A stretch of DNA of 64,000 nucleotides, taken from positions 16,747,085 to 16,811,084 of the forward strand of contig NC_085140.1 in NCBI RefSeq assembly GCF_024139115.2. The letters run 5' to 3'. This DNA is from Armigeres subalbatus (lineage: Eukaryota > Arthropoda > Insecta > Diptera > Culicidae). Of this stretch, positions 34,325 to 45,506 are shown piece after piece. Below the pieces are notes generated by a model. It made no database searches and was not told the DNA's origin. It was given only the letters and a program-made list of their open reading frames with translations. Made by a program: the position numbers and the translations under genes. Position 1 is the stretch's first letter. Every line of letters begins with the position of its first letter.

Positions 34325-36231
34325 ATGGGTGTTTGGGAAAATGTTAGAGACTTTGGGAAATACTCCAATCAATATTTGGCGACGTTCACAGGTAAATAAA
34401 TTCTAGAAAGAAATTACTCCTTAAAACAATCATGAAGCAATAAAATTCGAATAAACATCACACTAAGCTGTTCACCAGTACCTGTTCTTGTGTAATATCT
34501 GTTCCGTAGTCTAATGCAAGGTGTTAAGTGTTCATTTCATACTTTCTCTTCTCTGGTCGAAGACGGTGATTCTGTCATTTTCATCAAAAAGTAGATGTAA
34601 CGTTGTGAAGTCACACCATGTAAACATTCCGATAAGATATGTGATAACCCTAATCTGTATAAATAACCAATCATGTGTGTACGACACCAATGAATTGTAA
34701 TTGATTGCGCCCATTGACCATCAAACCTCGCATCTACCGAATGGAACGTTACCGTCCTAATTATTATCTTATCTCCACATACCCCCTGCAAAAAAAATCG
34801 ATTGACCCGTTGTCATCCTTTGTTTATACGCAGTTATCGACATTTATTACACCTTTACTCAATCTTTCAGTTACACTACTCACATTTGCTGTGGTTGCTT
34901 CGTACGGTTGGACGTCACCAACACTTCCGATATTACAAGCTGACGATTCGCCTCTACCGATAACTGCAGATGAGGGTTCATGGATTGTGTCGATCCTTGT
35001 ACTGGCCTCCATTGCCGGTCCTATTCCAACGGCATGGTCGATCGATAGATTCGGTCGCAAGTACACTATGCTCTTTGCTGCTATCCCTACAATTATCGGA
35101 TGGATCTTGATCGGTGTAGCCGATTCCGTAACCGTACTTTACGTATCCCGATTGCTGAGCGGACTCTCATATGGTATGTCATACTCATCAATGCCCATCT
35201 ATCTTGGTGAAATAGCATCGGACTCAATCAGAGGTTCCATTGGCACGCTACTAACTGTAATGGCTAAAGCTGGCATCCTCGTAGAATACAGCGTCGGACC
35301 GTTCGTTGGGTTTAGGACACTCGCTTGGATTTCACTGGCATTTCCGGTGGCATTCTTCTTACTGTTTATGTGGATGCCTGAATCGCCGTACTACCTTCTG
35401 GCTAAAAACAAAGATGAATCAGCTAAGAAAAACCTTAGCTGGCTTCGCAAGCGCGATCAAGTTGATGACGAGTTGGCTATGATGAAAGCAGCTGTTGAAC
35501 GATCAAAACAGAACAAAGGAACGTTCCGCGAACTCTTTACACGAGGAAACGCCCGATCGCTGATTATTGTACTCGGGTTGGGAGCTCTGCAGCAACTCTG
35601 TGGAAGTCAAGCGATTATTGCTTATTCACAACAGATATTCGCAGAAGTCCAAAGTGGCCTAGAAGCTCACGAATCTTCGATTATTATGGCAGTAATTCAG
35701 TTGCTAACTGCAGCTTGTTCTTCGTCCATCGTCGATCGTGTTGGTAGAAGACCGCTTTTACTTATTTCAACAGCTGGTTGTGCTGTAGGGACATTCATCG
35801 TTGGGCTATATTTCTTCTTACAGCAACAAGGTGTCGAAGTTCAAAGCGTTAGCTGGATCCCATTAGTAGTTATGATGTTATACATTATTTCCTACACTCT
35901 CGGATTAGCCACTGTCCCGTTTGCCATCCTGGGCGAGCTGTTTCCATCTAACGTAAAAGCAGTAGCAGCGGCCCTTTTCACAATGTTTGCATCATCAGTT
36001 GGATTTGGAGTATCCAAGCTCTATCAAGTGATTTCCGACGACCTTGGAACGTATGTATCGTTCTGGATCTTTACAGTATGTTCGTCGTTGTTTGTCATAT
36101 TTGTTTTCATGCTGGTGCCTGAAACCAAAGGAAAGCCGTTGGATGTGATTCTGGAGGAAATGCGCAACAGTCAAAGCAGGAGCTTGAATTGCGGTAGCAG
36201 CTGCGGTCGAAGCAAATCCGTGAAGCTTTAA
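34325..36231 (+). CDS. Facilitated trehalose transporter Tret1-like (MFS sugar transporter), two exons
   Basis: Exons 34325-34391 (67 nt, MGVWENVRDFGKYSNQYLAT onward) and 34871-36231; the intron is 479 bp with donor ACAG|GTAAAT and acceptor CAATCTTTCAG. The product is 475 residues. Motifs: GSWIVSILVLASIAGP (~60), DRFGRKYTM (~85), PESPYYLLAKN (~200), DRVGRRPLL (~315), PETKGKPLDVILEEM near the C-terminus; ~12 membrane segments; a Ser/Cys-rich tail. Same role as the divergent paralogue at 26728-28171: facilitated trehalose/sugar transport at the cell surface. The exon-intron structure is shared. An open-frame start at 34705 is wrong, because it reads intron sequence that bears no likeness to the family. 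Confidence 0.92.
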
Positions 36232-36331
36232 ATGTTTTTAAGTAGTTCTGCATGATATTTGAAATGCTATCATATAGCAAAAATGATTTTAATTTATGGA
36301 ATGGATTATAAATTCCCATAGATGCTATTAT

Positions 36332-36458
36332 GATGATCTGCGAATCCTCCGTAGACTGCGTGATTGGCGACTTGTAGCCATGGACCGAGCTGAGTGGAGA
36401 CGACTTTTATGTACTGCAAAGGCAACTCCGGCTTTAGTCTGAGACATTTAATAAATGA
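36332..36458 (+). mobile_element. 5'-truncated LINE insertion with perfect target duplication
   Basis: 127 bp encoding the ORF2 C-terminus (DWRLVAMDRAEWRRLLCTA, stop at ~36440) and ending ATTTAATAAATGA. Flanked by the perfect 14-bp duplication ATAGATGCTATTAT (36318-36331 and 36459-36472). It lies 100 bp after the transporter stop codon and contributes AATAAA at 36450-36455. Confidence 0.85.
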
Positions 36459-36472
36459 ATAGATGCTATTAT

Positions 36473-36829
36473 AAGTTATTGGATTGAATGAAAGAAAACC
36501 ATCAAATCACATCAAACAGTTTGTAGAGGTAGCATGTTAGCTCGGTGGTTACTATTCGGGAAGTTGTACGTTACACGACGCGTTTTATAAGCAACTCTAA
36601 GACTACGTTCAGATTGGTGTTATAGCTACTTGATATAGAGAATCTTGACCTCATATGCATTATTTACAGTGAAAATTAGATTTGTGAAATTTGATGTCAA
36701 GCTACTCCATATCAAGTGATATAGCTCGTAGTCTGGATGGCACATAAGTATAGATTGTGTATGAATTTATTATTAGAGGCGTGTATACAACTAAAGATTA
36801 CTTGATACTTTATACTTGATGGGTTACAG
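36473..36829. other. Unannotated stretch
   Basis: No coding or repeat recognised except a weak inverted pair GTGTTATAGCTACTTGATAT / ATATCAAGTGATATAGCTCG (36620-36730). Confidence 0.3.
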
Positions 36830-38150
36830 CTCTTCGATGAACCTACGCCGAATGAAGTATCCTTCTCCACTGGACTCGATCCTGGGCCAATCGCTTCCAG
36901 TCGCCCTGAACGTTGAGCGCCCTCAGGTCCTCTTCAACTGCAGAAAGCCATCGTGTACGCGGCCTTCCACGAAGCCTGCGGCCTCTTCCGGGTTTTCTAC
37001 TAAATATTATCTTCGCTTGACGTTCTTCCGGCGTACGAACAACGTGACCAGCCCACCATAGTCTGCCATGTTGAATAAGCTTAATAATATCCAGCCCTTT
37101 ATTCACCTGGTACAGCTCGTGATTCAAGCGACGCCGCCATATACCGTTCTCCTGTTTACCGTCAAGTATTGTCCGCAGCACCTTACGCTCAAACACTCCG
37201 AAAGCTTTCCGATCAACCTCCTTCAACGTCCATGTTTTATGGCCGAATAAAGCCACCGGAAGAATCAGAGTAGTATACAGCACGAGTTTTGTTTTCGTAT
37301 GCAGACTACGGGACTTAAGCTGGTTACGAAGTCCGTAATAAGCCCTATTTGCAGCTGCAATACGCCTTTTCACCTCGCGGATAACATCATTATCGCACGT
37401 CACTAATGTTCCAAGATACACAAATTCTTCCAACACTTCAAATTTTTCACCATCCAGCACCATTTCGCTACTAATGAACCCACGTTGATTGCCAGCGACC
37501 ATATACTTCGTTTTGCTGGTATTGATCGTGAGTCCAATCCTCGCTGTCTCCCTCTTAAAAGGCACAAAGGCCACATCATGGCGATCAATCCCGATAATAT
37601 CGATATCGTCCGCAAATCCCAGAACACCGAGTCTCCGAGAACAATTTTCACGTCATGCTTTGGGCACTCTCCACAGTTTATCAAGACATTCATAAAACGT
37701 GTCCTTCACGTCGTCGGATTTATCGTTTGTCGGTGCGTAAACGTTGATTAGGCTGTAATTGAAGAATTTTCCCCGTATCCTCAACACACAGATTAGTTCG
37801 CTAATGGGGTTCCACCGCATCACTCGCTTCATCTGCTTGCTCATCACTACGAAACCAACTCCATGCTCTGATTTTCCGCCGCCGCTGTGATAGATGTTAT
37901 GCAGTGTTGGTCGTGTAGTCCACGGCTCGGAATTCACGTTCTCCGGATCTGGGCCATCGGACTTCTTGAATAGCCACGTTCACTCCAACCTTCTGCAGTT
38001 CACGAGCCAGAAGGCTCACTCGTCCAGGTTCATTTAGGGTCCTGACATTCCAGGTACCGAGTTTCCAATCATAGTCCTTATTTCGATGCCGGATCGGTTG
38101 CCAAAAATAACGTTCTCTTTTTCATCTATCTCCATTTTTCGTGGTATTTG
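36830..38150 (-). pseudogene. RTE-like LINE ORF2, internally deleted
   Basis: Reverse strand, right to left: endonuclease start GTWNVRTLNEPGR and AIQEVRW (~38060-37950), EN middle GVGFVVMSKQ and NYSLINVYAPTND, reaching HDVKIVLGD. The sequence then jumps straight to RT motif C (GFADDIDIIG, ~37610) and onward through FEVLEEFVYLGTLV, RRIAAANRAYYGLRNQLKSR, ILPVALFGHKTWTL, GRLRGRPRTRW-like and DRVQWRRILHSA at the end. The C-terminal EN half and RT motifs A and B were deleted. One frameshift precedes the EN. Not active. Confidence 0.8.
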
Positions 38151-38493
38151 AGGGGCTTCAACTAAAGACTAACAGGGCGCCAAATGCTACGCGTGTAACG
38201 CTAGAACAGAAAACAAAAATAACACAATTCAACAGCATCACGCACGACGCTACGACAATGCATGCAATTTTGGCACGTCAGATTATCCTTCTTGCTCAAA
38301 GACAGGTTCTGAAATCGTGCTCGTCTACCAGTACTTAGTTCTCCTGAGCATCGTTATGTCGCATGTTAGTGTCAGGACATCGGATAACTCATCACCACTT
38401 AGGCCTAGAGTCCAATTTTTTCACCGTAGTGATTTCTCCTCGAATTTCTCCAATAGCTCTGGAATGAATTCTGAGTGCGTCATCATGGGTCAG

Positions 38494-38655
38494 CTATAGA
38501 CTAACGCAAAATGAACTCCCCCAAGAAATTATGACGTTTGAGCGGGTCGCATAATGAACGCAAAATGAACTTTTGTTCGAGAAGACGACCCGCTCAAATG
38601 TCAAAATCCATCGGGTGAGTGAATTCGATGAACCCCTGCATAAGTCTATGATGAC
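38494..38655. mobile_element. Probable TIR element
   Basis: ATAGACTAACGCA and TGCATAAGTCTAT are imperfect inverted ends; TGACGTTTGAGCGGGTCG inside the left pairs with CGACCCGCTCAAATGTCA inside the right. Confidence 0.5.
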
Positions 38656-38699
38656 TCGCCTTGTGTACGCCTCCCCACGGACCATCCATTAGAGGAGAG

Positions 38700-39565
38700 T
38701 TGATCCTCTTTTCTCATTTCCGATGTATCACATCCAAAAATATATAAACCTACGCGGTTTTCGCACAGACTCCCTGAGAAATATATTATTTAACTTAACT
38801 AATATCTGACAATCTGTAAATTGTTGTTCTTTTGATACACAATTTACTTGTATGAAATGCTGTCAAAAATGGGAATTTAAAATATTTGGGGCGTTCTCCA
38901 AAAAATTTCTTTGAAATAAGTAGAAAGTTGTTCTTAAATTTTTTAAATACTTTGTAATGAGCAGGTCGTTTCATGTTTATTTGTTCAATATATGTTACTC
39001 GTAATATCCGTTATTTGTTCAAATTAATTTGCCAAAACAGTTGAACCAGTCTAGAGCCAGAATACAAATTCACTGCATTAGCGTTCATTTCCGTTCATGA
39101 GCGACACTCGCAAGAAGCGCAAATCAAAGTTAATTATGTGAGTTCCTACTGACGTTGTGAGCGGCCGTGGGAATTGATTGCCCCTAAAATGATGAAATCT
39201 GTGTGGCTTGTAGCACATGCTATCGCCCGCGTGCATCGACCCGTTGAGAATCCTTTCAGGATGCGTTGACCTTTGGCTTTTTCTTTCCACCCAAGATTTT
39301 GGGGCCGAACAGCGAGATGGATGATTGAAGCTGTTCGTGGAAAGAGACGCAAACATGCGCGAATATGATTATTTAGAGCGCGAGAGTAATTTTCGGAATC
39401 ACGAAATTAACTTCGTGATGTCCGGTGATGCAATTGATAAATTAGCGGTTAATCTGAGGTTCTGAAGTTCTCTTCAAACTGATCCGTGGAAGAGGGAAGA
39501 GTGGCCCAAAGTTCACGCGCCGTGGTGTCTTGTATAAGGTGACATGAAAGATAGTCAATTAGTGA
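38700..39565. other. Unannotated stretch
   Basis: No recognisable gene. Short reverse-strand open frames at 39078-39356 match nothing known to me. Confidence 0.3.
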
Positions 39566-39739
39566 ATCTTAACTAAAACTAGAATTCCTTTCCCATAGAT
39601 TGTAGCAATAAGTAACTGTGTGTGCTATTGTGAAAAGGCGGTGTGTTATCGTGTGTGGCTTCGTGCAATTAAAGGTATTCGTGCAATTCGTGCTTATTTG
39701 TGCTAAATATGATGTTAAATTAACACGTAGAGCGTGTAT

Positions 39740-40155
39740 TAAATTATTCTAAAGGTTTCTTGAAAAGCCGTTCAACCGTCCGTGGCACCACAACCGGACT
39801 CCCAGTAGCCATTTCTGACCCCACTGTCAGGCTCAGAAGTTCTCCTGGGGCACGCCGGAAGAGAGACGCTTCCGTTCACCACGCTCACTAGGCAGGACGA
39901 ATCAGCAAGCGCAAACGTTATTTCCGTTCCTCTAGTGACGACTAGGGGAACCTCGACGCACGTGTCGCGTCGCGCGCAATCGAAGAAAGTAAGTAGCGAG
40001 CGATGATCGAGTGAGCCGACCGCCAACCAGCAGCAGAAAGGCAATCCGCCTACCCCGGCGGCAACAGAGCATCGTAGTCGTACGAGAGCGCAGCAGGAAT
40101 TCACCGCTACCCCCTTTCCGTTCATCCGGCGGCGTCAACATCGTCACCGAAGAAG
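39740..40155 (+). other. GC/CpG-rich segment with two splice-donor consensus sites: possible 5' exon
   Basis: Markedly richer in GC and CpG than its surroundings. Forward strand has CGAAGAAA|GTAAGT at ~39988 and GGTCT|GTGAGT at ~40160. The reading frame between a stop at ~39820 and the first donor is open but short and unrecognised. Leader-like AT-rich sequence precedes it, and an AATAAA follows at ~40665 with LTR-like context. It could equally be the 5' region of an unrecognised retroelement. Confidence 0.25.
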
Positions 40156-40289
40156 GTCTGTGAGTACCCACCACATATTACATTCATGCGCATGACTATT
40201 TAATTCACGCCGCAACATTGGCGTTGCGTGGCGTGCACGGCCGTTTTTGTAAGACCGTGAAGAAAATTCTGTGAATCGAAAACCCATTA

Positions 40290-40487
40290 GGTTCTGCAGC
40301 ATGACGTCACGAATGAATTCGGTCCTCGTCAAATGAACTTTTTTGACAGTTCAGTAGTACTTTCCACTGACTCCGACGAGGACTCCGACAAGGTTCGAGT
40401 TCGTGATTGGTTGGCTGCCCCCGAGTCCAACGCGAGGTACTACTAATCTGTCATCAGTTTGAGGTTAGATACAGACGCTGCAGAACC
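40290..40487. mobile_element. MITE with TA target
   Basis: 198 bp, ends GGTTCTGCAGC / GCTGCAGAACC, perfect inverted termini flanked by TA on both sides. No coding. Confidence 0.75.
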
Positions 40488-40929
40488 TAATTGCGTTCGC
40501 CGAGGCGAACGAGAGATTCGAAATAGCACGTCATTAGAATGCACACCTTGCCGAAGCACACACGATAGGTAAACAGGGACCATAGCATGGGAAAGGTTGA
40601 GAGAGAATAGGAAGGAAGCGCGAAGAGAGAAATGAACACTAGTGTAAGATAAACGTTATGAATAAAGCTTGTATTTGTCGGGATAAAAGCTCGTTTTTCC
40701 ACGCGTAATGTAGAAACATTTCAGCTGTACCGTATGAATGTTAAGGAAGCGGACAGATAGATTCATGCAATAAATGTTGGTCCCAATTAAGTGAAATGAG
40801 TTGAGTGTTTTTCATGTCACACGTGTCCCGTTTGTAGTTTTTGTTATAGAAATTGTTTACTGGGAGGTTGGCTCCGAAACCAACCGGGCAACTTTTAGTC
40901 GGACACGGGTCGGTTCGATTGGGAATTTC

Positions 40930-40992
40930 AGGATACTTACTCTTCTTCTTCCTAGTGGCATTACATTCCCCACTGGGACATTGCCATTTCGC
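40930..40992 (-). mobile_element. SINE 3' end fragment
   Basis: The reverse strand reads GGCAATGTCCCAGTGGGGAA then TGTAATGCCACTAGGAAGAA, the conserved 3' segment of the Feilai-like SINE. Confidence 0.6.
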
Positions 40993-41074
40993 TGATAAGA
41001 CTGATTCGTGAAACGTTGGACGGATCAAAATCAAGTGTAAAGGGTTGCGGATGAAATTTCGACAACAATTTTAG

Positions 41075-41146
41075 CCTGGATTGAAGCAGGGTGGTGCACT
41101 CTCGAATTTACTGTTCAATCTCGTGTTCAATATAGCGCTTGAAGCA
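41075..41146 (+). pseudogene. LINE reverse transcriptase snippet (motif B)
   Basis: Encodes GLKQGGALSNLLFNLVFNIA followed by LEAI. This is the conserved region between RT motifs A and C in RTE-like LINEs (compare the LRQGDGLSCLLFNIALE of the 54-kb copy). Only ~24 codons survive. Confidence 0.7.
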
Positions 41147-41322
41147 ATACACTACAAAAAACTAATATTTTTTATATATGTAGCGACACATAAAACCACA
41201 AGAAAGCATAAACCATACATTTTATTAGTGCTTCATAAATCACATATTTATACAGTTACCCTCAATAAACCATCGTTATTAAAAATACTTGCACCCCTTT
41301 TCAAGAATATGGCAGAGACTAA

Positions 41323-41502
41323 TGCTACGTTTAGACAAGGCAAGTGAATTGAGCAAGTCGCTTGAATCGAACGCGAACTGAACGTGTAAACACCTTAATT
41401 CAATTCACTTGAACGAAAAGAAAATTGAACATGTTCAACTTTTGGCAAGTCAATTGAATTCAACTGAGTTGTTCAATTCACTTGCCCTGTCAAAACGTAG
41501 CA
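41323..41502. mobile_element. PIF/Harbinger-like MITE, TAA target
   Basis: 180 bp flanked by TAA (41320-41322 and 41503-41505). Ends TGCTACGTTTAGACAAGGCA and TGCCCTGTCAAAACGTAGCA. The interior repeats CAAGTGAATTGA/TCAATTCACTTG many times. A TWA target suggests PIF/Harbinger. Confidence 0.7.
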
Positions 41503-41509
41503 TAATGGT

Positions 41510-42125
41510 TAAAAACCTTAACACCTCACACATAAAATTGAACATGCGGGAATAATACACTGCTAAAAAAATCTATATAATGTTTATGTGCGACCGATAT
41601 AGATATTTCCAATTACATCAAACCAATATATTTTATGTGTGGGCCATATAGGAAATGCATTTGTGATCACACATAAAACTTAATAAGTACCAATCATACA
41701 CTCTATCACGCTTGTTAATAATTTGGAATGAGGTTTCCTTATATAAATTATTCATCAATTTAACCTTTTAAGAATGAAATGAAATGTAATAAATATTATC
41801 AATTTCCCACCTTATCGGCCGCGACGATTTGAAATCGTCGCAGAGCAAATTGACGCCAAAATCGTCGCCAGCAGAAATGGCCATAAGATCTGTCAAATCA
41901 ACTGTGAACAAAATTTTATAAACTCAATAATCACATTATTTCCCAAAATTGAGCCGATTTGCATCTAGATTAAAATATTGTCCTGCTAACACAGTTTTAG
42001 AATATAGTTATTGGCGACGATTTTTAAGGTACCTAAAAAGTGGTCGGTGCGTTTTGTTACCATGGAAACAGTCAATATTAAACGAGTCGAAGTTTATTTA
42101 TTTGCAAACTTTATTAGCATTTATC
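41510..42125. other. Unannotated stretch
   Basis: AT-rich with loosely related phrases (ATATATTTTATGTGTG, CACATAAAACTTAATA) near 41110-41240 and 41555-41730, suggesting fragments of one more repeat. No gene recognised. Confidence 0.3.
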
Positions 42126-42129
42126 ATTT

Positions 42130-42283
42130 CTCGCTTAACTTTTCAAAAGGACCTAAGTAACATTTTTTTCATGATTTAATTTGAATACTGCAATCAATAG
42201 TTTCCATGCTGTTCTGTTGATTGCGCTAATCAAATTAATTCATGAAAAAATGTTACTTAGGTCCTTTTGAAAAGTTAAGCGAG
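42130..42283. mobile_element. MITE family F, copy 1 (4-bp target)
   Basis: 154 bp, almost wholly palindromic. Ends CTCGCTTAACTTTTCAAAAG / CTTTTGAAAAGTTAAGCGAG, flanked by ATTT. Copies at 45066-45220 and 63920-64000. Confidence 0.85.
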
Positions 42284-42405
42284 ATTTACAAGTTCGTAGC
42301 GCATAATGCAGATATGTAACACCATTAAAGCGGATAACTGGGGATAATAGTAGCAGAAGCGAAGCAGTATCTCCGTTTCTCAGTTCTGGCAAACCCATTT
42401 TTGGA

Positions 42406-43004
42406 GCTCATCTTCGGGTTTCTTCCATTCCGAATCAGCTACTCATTGTTGGATTCTGGCCATAGAATGTGTAAAGCGCAGCAGGCAGGCTCGTACTCGT
42501 CCTTCGGATTGCGTCGAGAGATCCCTGAGCTCAGTAGACTGGTTCTGTTACCATTTTTCGCTGCATGCCCTCCTCCGCCACCCGACTGCACCCGCCTCCA
42601 GCCTGCTGGAGAAGCAGTTTATTGGATTCTGATGTTTTTCCTCCGCCTAACTTTTCCCGAGCAGAAAAGTATTCTAGCGATACCACTTTCCCCTAGCAGC
42701 ACTCTTTCGTCACCGATTTGAAGATTATTTTTCTTTCGCACTTGATTAAGATGACCTTAACTCGGCACCGAAAACGCATACAGAACCAAGAACCGTTCTT
42801 CTTCTCGAATTACCTAAAGGTAATTCCGTTGTTCCACCGAAAACTGCAGCACTGCGATGCGATGCGCGTTCCACGACATAAACTTTTCGTTACATCCTGG
42901 TTACGCCTTTTCTCACTGGCGAATAAAATTGTGCTCATCTTCCGGTCTCTTCCATTCCGAACCAGCTAAATATTGTGGGATCCTAGCTATAAAATGTGTA
43001 AAGC
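42406..43004 (+). repeat. Diverged direct duplication (72-bp units 527 bp apart)
   Basis: 42406-42477 and 42933-43004 share GCTCATCTTC, TTCCATTCCGAA, CAGCTA and AATGTGTAAAGC in the same order and spacing. The intervening GC-rich sequence has a 106-codon open frame that matches nothing I know. Confidence 0.6.
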
Positions 43005-43381
43005 AGTGAAGATGCGGGCTGCAGCACACCCGTTATGTTCCAAACCGCAAACGTTGCATGTTTTCGATCAGATTGTTACCAGATTTTGTCCTGTAGATGG
43101 TTTGCCTCTACATTATTTTAAAGCACGCCGGACACCTCTTGTTTGCCAATTGTTCACCGCTCACCTTCCGCATCTAGGTATTATTTAAAATGAAGAAAAT
43201 GAAACAGGAATTCATGTTTAAAGTAGTTTGGCAATATGATGCCTTTTACCTACCTAAGAACGAGCCTGCGAAAAATAATATCTTCGCCAGATATGTCATT
43301 GCCACACACGCATTCACCATTTTTATTTTTCTGTTTTACTTTTTTTGCATGGTTCGCAAAAATCAGTTTATATAGTAATAG

Positions 43382-43635
43382 CACAGACAAACAGACATAA
43401 CACTCGACAAATTTTCATCGTTCACTGATTTTTTGAACTGAATTCAAATAATCATTAGTTGGCCAATCGATCACTCGTGGCGCGCGCATCGTTTTGCTCG
43501 AGTTTGACGTTTGCTCACTACCGCCATCTGGTTCGTGATTTGCCCAACTAACTGAAATCACCAGATGTCGTTAGTGTTTGAACGACGATGAATTTGATGA
43601 GGAAATGTTCAATGTGTTATGTCTGTTTGTCTGTG
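43382..43635. mobile_element. MITE with CACAGAC ends
   Basis: 254 bp, inverted ends CACAGACAAACAGACATAAC / GTTATGTCTGTTTGTCTGTG, flanked by GTAATAG (43375-43381 and 43636-43642). The duplication length of 7 does not settle the superfamily. Confidence 0.75.
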
Positions 43636-43642
43636 GTAATAG

Positions 43643-45060
43643 TTTTCGTACAGTGTCGAAACTCAAATTATGATTGTTCAGCATAGCTAAGCAAACGATC
43701 TACCATTATTTCAGCCCCATACGCGTTATGGTTCTTTCATCTCGTGCTCTTGAAAAAAATATTGGAAAAGCACGTGGTTTACAAAATGGCCGATTTCTGG
43801 CTTTATCGTATAATTACCATAATCTAAAAGTAAATAAAATTTCTAATGCAAAAAATCAAATTTTAAATTGACGTCCTAGGTATATGTTTTACTTATAGAC
43901 ACTATATAGGATCCATAGACGAGCTAAGGCGAAGGCGAGTGTAGCCAAACGAACTGTCAGTTAGTGTAGCCCAACGAGCATGTCGTCCAAGCAACGGAGC
44001 GTGTGACGTCAAATTCGCGTGATACACTGTGAAAAAGTAGAAAAACCTTGAGAAAAACACATTTAATCAAAATGACCCAACCGTGCCTACGCTCGTTGAA
44101 CAAGTTCAACTTTTGGCAACTCAATTGAAGTACATTCAAATTCAATCAAAGTTGATTGCCTATTTCCGGGGATTAAACCACCCGACTTGGACGTTAATTT
44201 ACAATGTTATGAAAACTCTTTTGGGAAAATCATAGATCGCACTTTGAGCAGTGATGTCAAATGTTTTACAATATCTATTATTATTCCAAGCTTCATCTAA
44301 ATGTATAAAACTTGGAAATAACCGTCTGTTGAACCACTATTGCAATTATTATAATATTGCGATTTTTTTCACCATTTAGACTTTTATGAAATAAATTTCG
44401 TCGTACTCAGATTTCGCTTTCGATTTCGCTGTTGGCTACCTTGCGCATTTCACTTGAAGATCGTGACAGTTGCCGCCAGCCCCCTCATGATTATATATTT
44501 TTCATTGTTCTCAGCTCTCAAGTTGATCATGTTTACACAACAAAACCAGCTGGTGCTTCGATGTTTACATTCAGTCCCATTGTTTTTAATCGACCACGTG
44601 CTTATGAATCAAGGTAATCTATAAAAAGGTTGTTGAAAATGCCTTTAAAGACAAAATTGACAACTCTTTAATTTCGTCGAGCGAATCTAATCATTCGTGA
44701 AAAATACAATATGCTTCCGCAAAGAATTCAAATTATAACAAACTTGAAAGTAGTGAAAAGATTAACTTTCACTACAAATCATTATTATTTTTCTAGAGTT
44801 TGATCAAACAAATGTACTGGCAACCCTGCCGAGCCCACGTGTTCATTTGAAAACATAAACAACTTTTGTTGGCGCCAACCCGTTTCACCCGATTCATCAG
44901 CCCGCCAACCGGGAGAACAAAGGATTTTGACATCTCGCACTTATGACTATCTCGCACTTCTGAAGTGCGGAGTCCAACGAGGTGGGAATAAGTGCGCAAT
45001 ATATGCATAATTATCATGATGAAGATTCCATTCAGTGATACTTCGACAAATTTGCACGGT
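43643..45060. other. Unannotated stretch
   Basis: No gene recognised. AT-rich with small imperfect repeats (TGTAGCCAAACGA / TGTAGCCCAACGA near 43940-43980). Confidence 0.3.
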
Positions 45061-45065
45061 GAATA

Positions 45066-45220
45066 CTCGCTTAACTTTTCAAAAGGACCTAACTAACATT
45101 TTTTTCATGAATTAATTTGAGTACTGCAATCAAAAGCTTTCATATTGGTCTGTTGATTGCGCTACTCAAATAAATTCTTGAAAAAAATGTTACTTAGGAC
45201 CTTTTGAAAAGTTAAGCGAG
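45066..45220. mobile_element. MITE family F, copy 2
   Basis: 155 bp, same ends as copy 1, flanked by AATA (45062-45065 and 45221-45224). Confidence 0.85.
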
Positions 45221-45431
45221 AATACTTCGGTGAGAAAAGGGAGAAAAGCAATTTGCATCGAATAACATTGGCCAGCCCCTCGTAGCGTTTGTTCAAACGT
45301 TTTCTAAGGAACATTGGAAAGCGAAACACTGATAAGAGAAACAAGACGAAATGTCAAAAATATAAACAATAACAAAAATGCTGCAGAAGAGCAAAACGAG
45401 CAGACCAAGTTTACAAAAATTTTGTGTTTTG

Positions 45432-45439
45432 TATAAAGG
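45432..45439 (+). promoter_or_regulatory. TATA-like box of the TM2D1-like gene
   Basis: TATAAAGG lies 75 bp before the start codon with no other gene between. Confidence 0.45.
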
Positions 45440-45506
45440 CAGTTTGTAAAATTCTGTTAAAGTTGTTCCATACATTTACTAGTGCAAACGTTTAGACAAA
45501 TAGATT

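Noticed and set aside
34705..34870. Start of the forward transporter at the ATG at 34705
   Set aside because: This 5' stretch has no family similarity. A 67-nt first exon at 34325-34391 with proper donor and matching phase explains the N-terminus.
40493..40710. Solo LTR
   Set aside because: AATAAAGC and an LTR-like feel, but no second copy, no clear TG..CA ends and no target duplication.
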